Assembly: GCA_014529385.2 (NCBI GenBank)
Contig: CM043971.1
Span: 89,660,840 to 89,724,839 of the forward strand
Direction: 5' to 3'
Length of the DNA: 64,000 nt
Source of the DNA: Adiantum capillus-veneris
Lineage: Eukaryota; Streptophyta; Polypodiopsida; Polypodiales; Pteridaceae
In this document: positions 43,047-56,240 of the stretch, piece by piece
Layout of the letters: each line of letters starts with the position of its first letter
Numbering within the stretch: the stretch's first letter is position 1
The notes under the pieces: model-generated
What the model was told of the DNA's origin: nothing
The model's database searches: none
The model's input: only the letters and a program-made list of their open reading frames with translations
Made by a program: the position numbers and the translations under genes

Positions 43047-44479
43047 GTAGGTGCGGAGGGAGCGCGTGTGTGCACAGTCATGACGACAGCGTAGAGCCAG
43101 TTTCATTCTCGAAATCGCGTCCGCGCGCGCGCACTTTCAAGAGTGCAAACAGGGTTTCGACTTCGGCATTGGCAAATTCAGTTTTTCAAGAGCGTTTCCT
43201 TCAGGTGTCCTACCATTTTACCCCCCTTTCGAAGCCATTCGAGCCATCAGAAACCTCATTCGAGCTACGGTTGAGGAGCTGCATTTTCAGCCCTCTTTTG
43301 ACAGTTTATGCTGCATTTTTGGGTCGAAACGGAGGTTTTTTGGCATAGCTTTCACACCCGGACTCGGATACATGTGATCCAGGAGTGTACCTGGGGGTTT
43401 TGGCATGCTCCGGACGCGCTTGTCATATCATAATTTTAAAATTCTGAACGCTGAATTTTCTGTAGTAGCAGCAGTTGTTTATTGTGTGTCGAGGATTCCA
43501 CACATGGTTTGCTCTCAGATGTGAGAGTGATATTTGCTGCAAGTTTCCTCACAGGTGGGAGGATACGATGTATGCCTTATGTGGTTTGATGCTCAGGGAG
43601 ACTAATGTGATTGCATTTTGAGCTCGGCAATGTATGCCTCGAGCATGTTTTTTGGCAGTCACAGGTAGAGCAGATATTTGTGTACTAGATTTGCAGGTGT
43701 TTGCAATGATGTATGCAAAGTGTGGAGATTGGTGCATGCATTTGGAGTACGGTTTGATGCGCTTTGGTTGCTCATGGTTTTGAGCGTGTAGTCAGTTTGG
43801 TTACTGGTTTTGTGGCCATTTTATTGACAAAACTCTGGCAAAATTTTCCTAGGAGTTTTATGCGTATCATTTATGCGATCTAGGTAGAGATTGCGGATTG
43901 CACTCAGCATTTGCGTGCAGTGTTCTCTGCAGGCGGGAGATTTGTGCAAGTGTATGCATCGATACCGCACAGTGTGGGCTTGGTGATTAGCTCACAGATG
44001 TATGCTCTATGACGGCGTGTGTGCAGGTGATCTTCAGACCGAACAAGTCATAACTTCTTTGAGAAGTTTTGGGCTGATTCTTTATGCGCTACGGTTGGTA
44101 GTGTGGGACTGAATTACGGACTGTTTTTGGCCACGCAAGAGGGCTGAGAATTTTGTAATTTTGGGCTGAATTTCAGGGCTGATTCGATGAAGATTATGCA
44201 CAAGGTTATGATCGTCATGACCATAATTTTGGGCTGAATTTCAGGGCTGATTCGGTGAAGATTATGCACAAGGTTATGGTCGTCATGAATGCGTCTTGTA
44301 AGTAGTGCATTTGATTGCAGTGTGATACTAGAGCAGGCGAGGCTTGTATTGACATTGCGGGAGCTCTATTTTGGAGTGTGTCTCACACGTTTTACATTGT
44401 GTTTCTGGCCATATTTGTAGACAGTTTCCAGGTGTTGTTGGTGAGGTGGTTTTGCTTTCTAGTTTGCTACATTGTGCTC
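43047..44479 (+). other. Element B leader (1.4 kb)
   Basis: Non-coding leader. A 68-bp unit (TAATTTTGGGCTGAATTTCA...) is doubled at 44156-44223 and 44224-44288. Its last 120 bp match the 114-bp leader before ORF2 in element A, and the part near 43950 matches the leader of ORF1 in element A, so both ORF types once had the same leader. Confidence 0.7.
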
Positions 44480-46125
44480 ATGGCAGAGACACGTGATCGA
44501 TCAGATTGTGACCTCTCACAGATGCGCATGTTTGATGGGTCAGACTTTGCGGCATGGAGAGAGTGTATGCTTGATGCATTGACACAGCGAGGGTTGCATT
44601 GACCATTGAGTGGTGATGTAGGTAGACCTTCAAACATGTCTGACGATCAGTGGCAGGAGCTAGAGGAGATGGCACTATCTACACTCTCTTTGCACCTTGC
44701 GGAATCTGTATATGTTCTTGTTATATATGAGACTACTTCGAGAGCACTTTGGTGCAGATTCAATGAAATGTATGATAGATATGAGTCATCACGAACTCGT
44801 GTGAGACATGTACATTCACGAGTACGCCGACAACTGACATGTTGGTATTGTGGTCATTCTGGACACGTTAGACGACGCTGTTTTCGTCGTATGCGACATC
44901 GTAGGAGACATGGCAGTCTCAGAGATGTATGTAGTGATGCCATGCACACAGTTGCTTTGACAGTTGAGGCAGATGTAGTGTCGGAGTATACTAGTGACGG
45001 GGATGTCACTTTTACCTCGAGCTATGCACGAGATGCTATACATGTGGATAGTGCACTCCCTTCGGAATGGTTGCTAGACGTGCAGATGCTATGTTTCATG
45101 TCACGCCGCATCGTGCATGGTTTTGTAGCTATTCTAGCGGGATGCTTGGCAGTGTACGTTTGACCGATGGATCGGTGCATGCGATAGCAGGTGCAGGAGA
45201 TGTGAGACTGTCATTACCGAGTGGTGCATCTTACTTGTTACGACATGTGCGCTATGTACCAGATTTGACAGTGAGTTTGATCTCGATTGGTCAGCTTAGA
45301 GATTGTGGATGTCAGATTTCGCTATGAGAGCGAGATTTTGTGATGCATTTGGGTTCGCTAGTGATTGCGAGAGGTGCCAGGAGTGGTACAGGTTACCCAT
45401 TGCATGTGGATCACGAGAGAGACGGTGTTGGCTCTCTGATCATGCAGCCAGGTAGAGAGCGAGAGAGCAGGCGAGTCTCTTTTGCTTGTGGGTTGCAGGA
45501 TGCTTTGCATGGAGTGCAGAGCAGTAACCTTGTTGTGCAGGTTGCGTCTACGGATGCACAGGTAGAGCGGGATAGCTCTAGTGAGTCACAGCAGGATGAG
45601 TCATCAGAGGTGATGACAGAGATGACTCACATGGATGCTGAGATGTCAGCTATTGTGGAGTCATTTCTTGATATGCTTATGCCAGAGCTTGATGTAGATT
45701 CAGGACAGATGGATACTCTTGGTACACATGTGATATGTGGTGGGCACGAGGAGTCACTCCAGAGCTCGGAGTCAGAGTGCCATGGTCTCTATGATAGGGG
45801 ACAGGATTGCCATGAGTTGAGTTCTGAGTTGGAGGTGGCAGAGGTTGCCAGGGTTGCATCAACGCTCGGTGTCCTCATGTACGAGATGCTGATCTCGAGG
45901 CCCGACATAGCAGCTGCAGTGGGAGCATTTGCAGCAGGGCTGATTAGTTGTTCGATGACTGATCTCGACATAGAGCATAGGGGAGGTTTGCAGGTATTCG
46001 ACCGATACTTGCAGGAGTGCATGAGCTCTTGTAGACTCTTTGCAGAGCTTGGAGCTAGCTCTGTGTGGCTTCCGCAGCGGGATATTTGTCTATCAGTAGA
46101 GCCGGATGCACTAGCTCATCGATAG
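44480..46125 (+). pseudogene. Element B ORF2-type Gag/protease-like ORF
   Basis: Nearly identical to 34931-36595 over its length, with the same start MAETRDRSDCDL, knuckle CWYCGHSGHVRRRC and C-terminal LMYEMLISRPDIAAAVGAFA. Inactivated by TGA at 44600 (CGA in element A), a 2-nt insertion near 45080 inside the protease-like motif, and TGA at 45325 (CGA in element A). Both stops are C-to-T at CpG. Stop TAG at 46123. Confidence 0.88.
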
Positions 46126-46218
46126 TCAGTGGGTATAGGTTGAGAGAATATCTCACGTTCTATTAGTTGTACACTAGTAGATCTTGCTTAAAGGCACATT
46201 GGCCTTTAAGTGGGAGGT

Positions 46219-46682
46219 TGTTGGGGTTAAGGCCTATGTGCCTTGACCGGTCGCCCAGGTCATGGGCGCCCGCCCACTATAAGTATAGGGTAATAGTGGG
46301 CGGGCGCCCATGACCTGGGCGACCGGTCAAGGCACATAGGCCTTAACCCCAACAACCTCCCACTTAAAGGCCAATGTGCCTTTAAGCAAGATCCACTAGT
46401 GTACAACTAATAGAAGGTGAGATATTCTCTCAACCTATGCCCACTGACTCTCGATGAGCTAGTGCATCCGGCTCTACTGCTAGACAAATATCTCGCTGCG
46501 GAAGCCACACAGAGCTAGCTCATCGAGAGTCAGTGGGCATAGGTTGAGAGAATATCTCACCTTCTATTAGTTGTACACTAGTAGATCTTGCTTAAAGGCA
46601 CATTGGCCTTTAAGTGGGAGGTTGTTGGGGTTAAGGCCTATGTGCCTTGACCGGTCGCCCAAGTCATGGGCCCCCGCCCACT
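46219..46682. repeat. Forward-inverted-forward LTR/3' end junction
   Basis: 46063-46285 (ORF end, purine tract, first 66 bp of LTR2) is followed at about 46292-46519 by its own reverse complement, then at about 46520-46682 by the forward sequence again. The first turn lies at GCCCACTAT...ATAGTGGGC and the second at the palindromic GAGCTAGCTC. The forward unit then stops at CGCCCACTATGAGCATGG and continues as the ORF1-type C-terminus. Confidence 0.88.
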
Positions 46683-47146
46683 ATGAGCATGGGGATATAG
46701 TTGTGCAAGATATGTCTTCCAGCAGACATCTAGAGCAGCTGGTTTGCTCTGAGGTTGCACGACAGGTTGATGCGTCTTTTGCGGACAGTCAGGAGATCCA
46801 TGTGGCTGACACGCCTTGTCAGTCAGAGATGCCTAGTGCCAGGGATATATATGTTGATGCATGCTTCGTAGAGCTAGCAGGGCCAGCTAGCATTGCATCG
46901 GCATTCAGTGGTCTCATGTATGAGATGTTGATCCTGAGACCGGATATCGCAGCTGCAGTGGGAGCATTTGCAGTTGGGGTTGTCAGTCGTTTGTTGACTG
47001 ATGATGGCATAGTGCACGAGGGAGATATGCAGGTATTGCATACATACTTGCAGTACGTGTGCGGTACGTCTGGTGGTGTATGGACTTACACGGGAGCAAG
47101 ACAGCCGGATGCACACGATCACAGCCAGCTAGTGGGTATCGGTTGA
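46683..47146 (+). pseudogene. Element B ORF1-type C-terminal fragment
   Basis: EHGDIVVQDMSSSRHLEQLV to the end, matching 34072-34532 at high identity, with LMYEMLILRPDIAAAVGAFA intact. Gag and protease parts are absent because of the rearranged junction. Followed by AAGTGGGAGG and the 3' LTR. Confidence 0.88.
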
Positions 47147-47225
47147 GAGCGGTTTTCTCTCACCTTTTGTAGTCTTTAGACTAGGTTCTCTTGCTTAAAG
47201 GCACAGTCGCCTTTAAGTGGGAGGT

Positions 47226-47414
47226 TGTTGGGGTATAGGCGTCTGTGCCTTGCCCGGCCGCCCAGAGTCTGGGCGCCCACTGACTTGTATACCTTATACA
47301 TAGCATAAGTGTATAGGGGGCTGCCACTCTTTGAGTCTCCCCATCCATATCTATGTGTCGTGTTTCTCCTTCTCTCTCTCACTCTCCGTCTATGGTGCTC
47401 CCCGATCCCCTTCA
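47226..47414 (+). repeat. Element B 3' LTR, subtype 1
   Basis: TGTTGGGGTATAGGCGTC...CCCCTTCA directly followed by TTTGG and the LINE sequence. Confidence 0.92.
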
Positions 47415-47419
47415 TTTGG

Positions 47420-48744
47420 TTGCCAATATAATTGCCTACAATGTGTGTACATATCCACAAGACTCAAGTTACCAAAATTCTCAACCCACTTGCCCCTCAA
47501 GTTTCTCCAAAATCTTCCACATGCAAGTGCCTTTTCTTCTTGAAAGAATTGTTGCTTTACTTCCCATCTTCTTCTCTTATTTTGAATCAATGCCTTGTAT
47601 GTATGCAAATGACTTTGATAGTTGTCCTTGTCCATAGTTGCATCAAGCTTTATCAAGGACTTTCGAGCATCTTGACATTCTTTATCAAATCACCTTTTGC
47701 GTGATCTATCTTTGTTGATACCATGGAGATGCTTTATGGCAAAGTATTCTTTGGCACAAGAACAAATAAATTTCTCAAAAGCTTCCCATTTAGTTTCCAA
47801 TGGTACATCATATTGAAGCTTCGTCATCCATAACTTTTGCTCAACTATTTCAATGTACATTGGTGCCCGTTTGAAATCCATACATAGTGATAACTTGTCT
47901 TCCCTTTGGCTGAGATTATCATTCTTAGTTGCTTCTCCACATACAAAGTCAATACATAAGGTGCGGTGGTTTGATTCTAGGGTCCATTGGCCAAACATAA
48001 AACTCTTTATGCGATACATGATGTCTTCGGAGAGTAGCATATAGTCAATCACACTATCCCCATTATATTTTCTACATGATGTAAAATCCATTGTTTCCAC
48101 TCCAGAAAGATACACCATTGGCAATGAGCATACCTGTGCTATTACAAATGTGTAAAAGTAACTTTCCATAGTGATTTGGCTCTTTCTCATCCATTGAAGT
48201 ACGATCATACAAGTGAACTTCCTCCAACTCCCTTGAAATGTATGGCATATCAAATTGTTGAGTATCATGTTGCAATGTTTTTGTGCAAGCATTCATATCC
48301 CCAAATACAATAGCATCACCTTTGCCTTTGAAATAAGGAATTTCCTCTTCTAAATAAAAAAATGGATGATCTCTATCCATGCAAGCATAAAAGGGGGAAT
48401 CATGATGAGGAATGTAGCAACCGGCTACGAAAAAAGGGTGCTTTTTTTGGTGTCATAATTTTCAGCCATACATAACGTTTGTACTTGTCATCTTTCACAA
48501 TTAATATAAAATCTTCCAATCCTTTCTTAACTATACATGCTTCCCCTCCTTGCCGTCTTCGTTGCTTGAGATTCTTTGACCACATCAATGAATGTACATT
48601 GTAGTCCTCCAAGCCGTTAATCCTTTGTATATCATGCTCCCAAGTTTCAACAAGAAGTACAACATCGGCTTTGCTTGTTAGTTCATCAATGCCAACCCTC
48701 GCATTCCATGGGTATCCATTGCAATTCCAAAAGCATATTTTCAA
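47420..48744 (-). pseudogene. LINE ORF2, endonuclease part
   Basis: Minus strand. Begins with a TTG overlapping the ORF1 TGA near 48742 (no ATG seen there): KICFWNCNGYPWNARVGIDE and VVLLVETWEHD (catalytic Glu) of an AP-like endonuclease. Then AIVFGDMNACTK, the D-x-N block, and LESNHRTLCIDF, where the SDH motif has become SNH. Frameshifts at about 48390 and 48080. It would nick the target DNA. It continues to YTHCRQLYWQPNE, where element B interrupts it. Confidence 0.85.
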
Positions 48745-49714
48745 TTGTAAGTTGGTCTCATAGTGCTTGAGGGACCTGCCTCCTCCTTGGGCACATTTTC
48801 TTTGTGAGAGATCTCCTTGGTTTTCTTATTCTTTTCCTTATATGCCTTGCGACGCATATTTTGTTGCTTAATAGTGCGATCTTCACATACAAAACATTTT
48901 GTATCACTCAAATAGATCCAACTATTATCAAGGATAATCTTTTGTTTGGTCTCATTTGGCATGGTGCATACAATTGGTTGTTCTCCCAAGCGAGGAGCTC
49001 CTTGCTTACCCACTCTATGTGCTCCATAGAGCATAACTCCGAACATGTCAAAGCGGGTTTTGAAGAAATCTGTGATAACAATGGCAAGAGAAGGAGGTGT
49101 CTCTAACTTCTCTTTGGGAATTCCACGAATAACAATGTTCTTGGAACGTCACTGTTGTTCCTTCAACTTCTCCACATCCACATTCTGAACATTCTTTGTT
49201 TGAGCCATAGCTTGCATGAGGGAGGAATTAGGAACCACATTGCTACCACATACATCAGCCCAAGGCTTGTTTGTGCATACATTTTTCATGTCGTATACAT
49301 CCCAGCTCATGGTGTCAAATTTTTCCTCTTTCAATACATGGTCATGCTCTACTTTGCTCATGTGCTCCTTCAAGGCATTCAAGTCCACAAGAGAGCGTTT
49401 ACATCCCTTGACTTTCTCTTCAAGTTGCATCAAACATGTTGTTTGCATCTCAAGTGTTCTCTTGAGATTCTCATTCTCAACCACAAGAACCCTTAGCATG
49501 CAATTCTCCATGGCAAGTGCCCGTAAGTCTTTACCTTGTTTATTTATGGTCTGGTCTCTTGCAATGATACCAAGTATACCATGATCATGGTCTTTGATGT
49601 CATTGGTTGAGTGGTTGTGTTGCTATCTCCCCACTTAGGAGATTTTGGATCATTTTCTACAATGGTTGTGGGCCTTGTTGAAGAAGAACTACCCTTGCGA
49701 GTGTCAAAAGACAT
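48741..49714 (-). pseudogene. LINE ORF1, coiled coil and RRM-like RNA-binding protein
   Basis: Minus strand, start at ATG 49712-49714 (MSFDTRKGSSSS), frameshift near 49590. A coiled coil ENENLKRTLEMQTTCLMQLE lies around 49390-49480, then, after a stop at 49149, an L1 ORF1p-like RRM: NIVIRGIPKEKLE, GAHRVGKQGAPRLGEQPIV, DRTIKQQNMRRKAYKE. ORF1p packages LINE RNA. The end overlaps the start of ORF2. Confidence 0.7.
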
Positions 49715-49934
49715 TGTATGTAAAATAAGAGATGAGAATCAACTATCTTGAACTTTTTCAATTTTTAAAAATGCTACTACAAAATGCCTTCCATTTTTTT
49801 TTTTTGTCTTTACATCAATGCATAGAGGGCATCGTGATCGTTGATTGAGGCTATAGATTACCCAAATTAGAGTTCGGATGAAGAAGTTATGATCAAAAGA
49901 GTGAACTGTTGTCTACTAGGTCAAAAAATAGCTG

Positions 49935-50845
<911 letters not shown>

Positions 50846-50849
50846 GACA

Positions 50850-52490
50850 TGATCAATCCACAAAGGGGAGTAAGCCCAAAGCTTTGCAGAAAGCTTCAAA
50901 CTTCTCATGAGACAATGCCTTTGTGAAAAGATCTGCAAGTTTGTCCTGTGTTGGCACATAAGCCACGCTAATCTCTCCTGTTGCGAGCCTCTCTCTAACA
51001 TAGTGGTAATGCACCTCAATGTGCTTTGTACGAGCATGAAAAATTGGGTTCCTCGCAATTGCCAATGTGCTTTGATTGTCAATGTAGATAGTTCCTATCC
51101 AACACCCAAATTAGCCATATGGCGTCTGATCCATAAACACTCAACTGTAGCTATGAAGACTGCCCTGTACTCAACCTCATAAATGGAAGTGGCCACAATA
51201 GGTTGCTTCTTGCTCAACCATGATATGCATTAGCTTCCAAGCATGAAACAAAAACCACTTGTGTACACTCGTGTGTCAAAAGAACCAACCCAATTTGAGT
51301 CCGAAAAAGCGTGTAAGTCTAGCCGCAATGATCCCCCTTGGGATAAAACAAGTCAAGATGTAAAATTCCACTCAAGTAGCAAAAACTCCTCTTGATAGCG
51401 TGCCAATGCTTAGACCCTAAGCTATGCATGAATCTGTTGACCTCTGAGACTGCAAATTGAATATCCTGCCTCATGTTGCATACATAAATGAGGCAACCAA
51501 AAGTAGTTTGGTAAAGAGTGACATCGGCAGGATCACCAACATCATGAAGACACAATTTCAAACGTGTTTCCATGGGAGTGGCAATAGGTTTGCAATCCTC
51601 AAGTCCAAGATTACATAGCAATGTCTCTATGTAACTTTTTTGACACGAGGCAATACCACCATCACACTGCTTAATTGTATACACAAGTAATGATGCAACA
51701 ATCCCAAATCTTTCATCTTGAATTTAGCATTCAAATCAGCCTTAAATTTAGCAATATGTCTCTCATTTGGCCTAGTGATCAGCAAAGCAACCACATAAAG
51801 AACGACACTGAGAAGTTCATCACCCTCACGCTTGACATACAATGTGCTTTCTGTTGGACTATTACGAAAGCCTCGTTTGACCAAATGAGTGTCAACCTTC
51901 TCATACCGAGCACGAGGAGATTGCTTCAACCCATACAAATCTTTCTTACATTTGCACACTTTATCTTGCTGCCCTTTAATGACAAAACCGCGAGGTTGTG
52001 TTACATAAACTTCCTCAAATATGTGACCATTCAAGGAAGCAGTAACAATGTCTGATTGATGTACATCCCGACCAAAATGAGCTTCCAATGCACATAGAAA
52101 ATTCACAGTAGTCATACAACAAGTGGGAGCAAAATTCTCTTCATAATCTATAGCTTTTTGTTGCGCATAACCTTTTGCAACAAGTCAAGCCTTATAGCAA
52201 TCAATCTCACCATCGGGCTTGCGTTCAACTTGTAAACCCACTTTGCCAATGGCCTTTTTGCCACGAGGCAAATTAGATAAAGTCCATGTGTCATTTTCTA
52301 TAAGTGCGTCATATTCAGATTGCATGGCAGCCATCCAATTTTCTAAATCTTGTGCGTCATAAAAAAGATAGAGGTTCCTCAACATCTTGTAAGCTAGACA
52401 CAGCCAAAGCATAACAATCTGATGCATAAGATGCATGGCGAGAACCTGAACGAGTACGACTAGACAAAGGTGCACGGGACGATGACTAGC
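50850..52490 (-). pseudogene. Ty1/copia reverse transcriptase and RNase H fragment
   Basis: Minus strand. WMAAMQSEYDALIENDTW, SDIVTASLNGHIFEEVYVTQ (the D of V-x-(S/T)-A-F/S-L-N-G), PRGFV, LYGLKQSPRARYEKV, then the catalytic box, which here reads LYVVALLIT instead of Y-V-D-D-L-L-I-T, so both Asp codons are changed. RNase H ends in HARTKHIEVHYHYVRE and DKLADLFTKAL. Frameshifts at about 51660 and 51080. Gag, protease and integrase are absent; the copy is truncated at about 52490. Confidence 0.88.
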
Positions 52491-54788
52491 TGCAGTACCT
52501 ACACAACCCTATTTAAAGGTGAGAATTTTTCCTCACTTAGCAGGTTTGTATACTTTTAGTTTGGAGTTTGTGTTGTAGTGCATGCATACTTTCAGTGGCT
52601 TTACTCTGTGTGGGATACACTATGGCTAAGGGGAAAGAAAAGCTACAGACATTGGAGGTTCATTCTCTGTCTTTGTCTCAGGTTGGCTTGGTGTAAAGAT
52701 ATTGAAGTTAATACCTTTTACATGATAAATGATGACATGGAGTTCTTCTCTAAATGTAAGTGGATGTGAGCTTGTGGCATGAGTATGCCTGAGATATTGG
52801 GTGCCTACTCTTTTTCAGAAATGGTTGTTCTTGATAAGGAAATTGCAATTGTTTGTAAATACTTGAGGGGGATGGAGCGTCAGTTGGCTGAATGTATCTT
52901 GTTGGGACACGGTGGTTGAGTGCTGGGTTATGTAGTTAGGCTTGTTGAAAAGAGCATTGCACTAGTTATCCAAGGGATATTAGATATCATGGATCTTTCA
53001 GGTCGGTTATGCGAAGGAAATCCTTTTGCTTCATGTACATAGATTTTCTATTTGACTGACCCTATTTTCCTGAGTTCTTTCCTTATCGGTGGCTGCCTTG
53101 GTCTAGTATACTGCTATAGGCGAGTCTTTGGCTCCCACTTTGACTGGTATGTGTTAACCTATTTTTGATAACTATGACTCCGTTTTGCTATGGTTGGGAA
53201 TTATCTTGGATTTATGGGAAGGGCTCACTTGGCTTAATTAAATATGCAATTTTTGCAAATGTGTTGTTGATCTTGTATAAACTGACTACCAATGGTTGTG
53301 ATGCCTGCTAGTTTTTGCAGGCATGGTTCAACTGTAATTACATTTGTCTGACATTGAATGGTTTTAGCAAACAATGCTTTTATATATTGTTTGATATCAG
53401 GTTTATGGAAGCCTAGTGAAAGTTTGCTAGCCGCTGATATTTCAGACCCATGGAAAGGTATGGCTGATGTAATATGGTCTTTTTGGTAACCTACATTTTG
53501 TAGGATTCTGTAGGTTTACTTAATTTCCTAATGGAACTTCCTTGGAAAAAATTATAGAATTCCAGCCAGTTGTGTTGACTTTAGTGAGGATTTGGTTGAT
53601 CTAGTTGAGATGGTGTTAGTGAGTACTTGGTTGATGATGTTTTTTGGATACTGTATCTTATAGAACTTGGTTATGCATGATACTTTTTAGAAATGCAGTA
53701 TATCTCCAACTGGGGTAATATGGCTACTGCTTGGGAGTAATAGTTCCAAATGTTGCCTTTACTACGTTATCTGCTTGTGATTGCTGAAGAGTTAATGGGT
53801 CTGTGTACATGGACTTGTTCTGGAGTATTTCAAAAGATGAATGAGGGGTTTCTTTGTCTCCGGTATTCTATTACTACAAGAGATCAGAGGGATCTATATC
53901 AAAGAGTATACAAGAGCAGCCTGAGGGAGTGATATGTTTATATAAATACATGTTTTTGATAGATATGTATGTTAGGTCTGGTACATAAAGATCTCAGCTA
54001 ATTGTATCCTACTTTAGCATGTATGATGAATGCTTATATCTTCTTATTGCTGGGATCACAAGTTCCTCCGACTTTCGTTGGAATCCGGCATAAACTCGAC
54101 GAAGTTTTTCATTATATTAAATTAATAAAGGCAAAAACCATGCAGAATCTTTTGAGAACAAGTGTCGATACAATAATTGCACCTAGATTGAGTCTTACAA
54201 CTGGGTCAGGACCACTTTTGTAGAATTGCGCTAGGTCAGGTTTGCTATGTTGGAGAAGTCAATGTAGATGTGAGCTAAAAGGGGCTAGCTTCACACGATC
54301 ATTATGATAGTTTTTTTATCAGTTGAAGGATGATGCGGCTACCAAAATACGACACTGTTACACTGTTACCTTTTTAGTATGCATTCCTTGCCTAGAAAAA
54401 ATCTTATATTCTACCTCTCATAAAATATCCTTTCTATAATTTTAATTTTTGAGACGTGTCTGACTATGCCTCTTTCAAGCTGTTTCCTATCAAGGACTAG
54501 ATTTACCAATGGAGACCCTTTCAAGGGATTCTTTTTTGGTTCTAAGATGAATACAAGATGCTGAAGCATGAGCTCTTATTGTGGCCTCTTCTAATAACCC
54601 TAATACCTCCCTGATTTACACAATTTCCTTCGACAAATGGGTCAAAACCCCTGCTATTTTGGTTAAAAATAGTAAGGAGGGTATCTCGATTATTACCGAC
54701 ATTATTGCTAATATCTCGACTATCTCAAAAGATTATAAAGAAGACCTGGATAAGTTCTCTTCGGATGGTGCCGAACTTGCTAATCTTC
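52491..54788. other. Unassigned 2.3 kb
   Basis: T-rich, intron-like plus-strand composition with only short ORFs. The last, 54581-54788 (ISFDKWVKTPAILVKN, then GISIITDIIANISTISKDYK), ends where the next retroelement fragment begins and could be a host exon or element fragment. No family recognised. No splice model could be supported. Confidence 0.3.
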
Positions 54789-55450
54789 TGTCAGGACACC
54801 GGCAAGGCCAGACTAGACAAGGGCAAGGCCGGGCTAGGCAGTGTGGAAAGGGAGTCCAACTAGGGCAAAGGGCCAGGGGCCATGCTATACAGTGGGTGGT
54901 TGGGTGGTGGACTCCTAGGTTCTAGTTCCCCTTGTCTAACATTTGTACCAAGAGCTTGGTTCTTCTTTGGGAAAGGCACAGCCGTGGAGGAGGGGAGCCA
55001 CACAAACTTGCATGAGCAAGTTGCATGTCGAGGTCAAGGGACCGTGGAGCACCTCTCCTATGAGGAGGACAACAAGCCGAAATTTGTGGGCAACTCTCCT
55101 TGCAAGGAGAAGCCGCCGAGGCGGGACCTGCACCAAACCCAACCCTTGCGGGCTCTACGGCATCACACCAGGCAGGGGAGTATTTCTTGACCTAGGACCG
55201 AAGCCCCTTGTGCACTACAGTGACCGCCATGGCCTCATCTCCTCCCTCGCGCGCTACTGTAAGCGGGCATAGCCGCTGAGCTTTTGTCTTTACACATTGA
55301 AGGGGCACCCAACCCCTTGGGGGTTAGTGGCCAAACTTTTTTTTCAAGTACAAGGGACGATACCCACAGTGGGGTACCCCCCCCTACCTCGTGTGCCGGT
55401 TCGGCAAGGCTCGGCAACGCACAGTGTCTTGACACGGCCGGCACCCAATG
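54789..55450 (+). mobile_element. GypA-related 5' end fragment
   Basis: LTR 54789-54941: TGTCAGGACA, a roughly 22-bp internal duplication, then AAGGGCAAGGC..., ending CTTGTCTAACA. A PBS-like TTTGTACCAAGAGC follows, then a leader related to GypA 5190-5600 (minus). No gag or pol follows; similarity fades after about 55390. A truncated element rather than a solo LTR. Confidence 0.78.
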
Positions 55451-56240
55451 TTGGAATAGAGCAAACACTATCACTGAAAGCTTCAGAACTAAAGTTGAGA
55501 GCTCTCCCTCAAGATAGGAAGCCCCCGTCCCTGTCTTTCTTGGGAAAAGAGAATAAGTACCATGAGAAAGAAATTTGAGAACCTGGAGTAGAACTGCCTC
55601 CTCTGTGTTTGAATAGCAAGGTCTAAATCTAATAGAGCTTGAGACTCAAAGAGAATCACACCATCGGTAAACTCGAATTGCTAAGAATGGGAAGACTTGA
55701 AAGGTCATCACCTAACAATTATGTTGTAAAAGAAGCGGTCGGAGTCCACCAAGACGTAGCTACTCAAGCAAACTCTCCGTGATCAAACCAAATGTTTGCC
55801 ACTCCTCTGCATCTTCCAAGATCAAACCTATATGCATAATCCAATACAATATGATGAACTCCATACAGACTCAGAAGAGCACATATACTCCTAATGTTGT
55901 AACTTGCTTCCTTAGAATCTTCACCACCCTAAACTGTCCTTTTCCACGTGCTAAAAAGAATATATCCGCCTCTGAACTTTGCTATCAATATCCAATACAC
56001 AACATGACACCAATATTCAAGGGAAGAGAAAAGGAAGCACCTAGGGGAATTGCAACATGTGTATGAAGAATACTGGGGCTGATCTGTAGCATGCTAGAAA
56101 GCTAGGCCAAAAATCGTGGTGGCCAAATGTGCACACAAGGGGCTAGTTGGAGCTCTGAAGGGATTTATGGAAGAAGCATCCAAATTTTCATGATTGTGGA
56201 AGTAGGAACAAAATTTCCCCACCAACTACCAACACTACAT
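55451..56240. other. No gene recognised
   Basis: A 95-codon ORF (55779-56066) without domains. Target sequence to the left of Gyp2. Confidence 0.5.

Larger units (their letters stand above)
42844..47414 (+). mobile_element. Bipartite element B (4.57 kb), inserted in the LINE
   Basis: Flanked by TTTGG (42839-42843 and 47415-47419). The outer LTRs (42844-43032, 47226-47414) are 189 bp each with roughly seven differences. Inside: PBS, long leader, an ORF2-type Gag ORF, a rearranged partly inverted subtype-2 LTR junction, and the C-terminal part of an ORF1-type ORF. The outer LTRs are subtype 1, the internal one subtype 2, the reverse of element A. No pol. Confidence 0.88.
41321..49760 (-). mobile_element. 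L1-type LINE, split by element B
   Basis: The minus strand runs ORF1 (coiled coil, RRM-like), ORF2 endonuclease (to 47420), then after removal of 42844-47419 directly into the ORF2 RT region (42843-41423). The two halves rejoin in frame at the duplicated TTTGG. The 3' end is missing or replaced by the G3 LTR at 41320, and no poly(A) was found. The coding parts are frameshifted. About 3.9 kb of LINE sequence remain. Confidence 0.85.

Noticed and set aside
54581-54788. Possible host exon before the retroelement fragment
   Set aside because: 69 codons without a recognised family; no splice sites or continuation could be supported.
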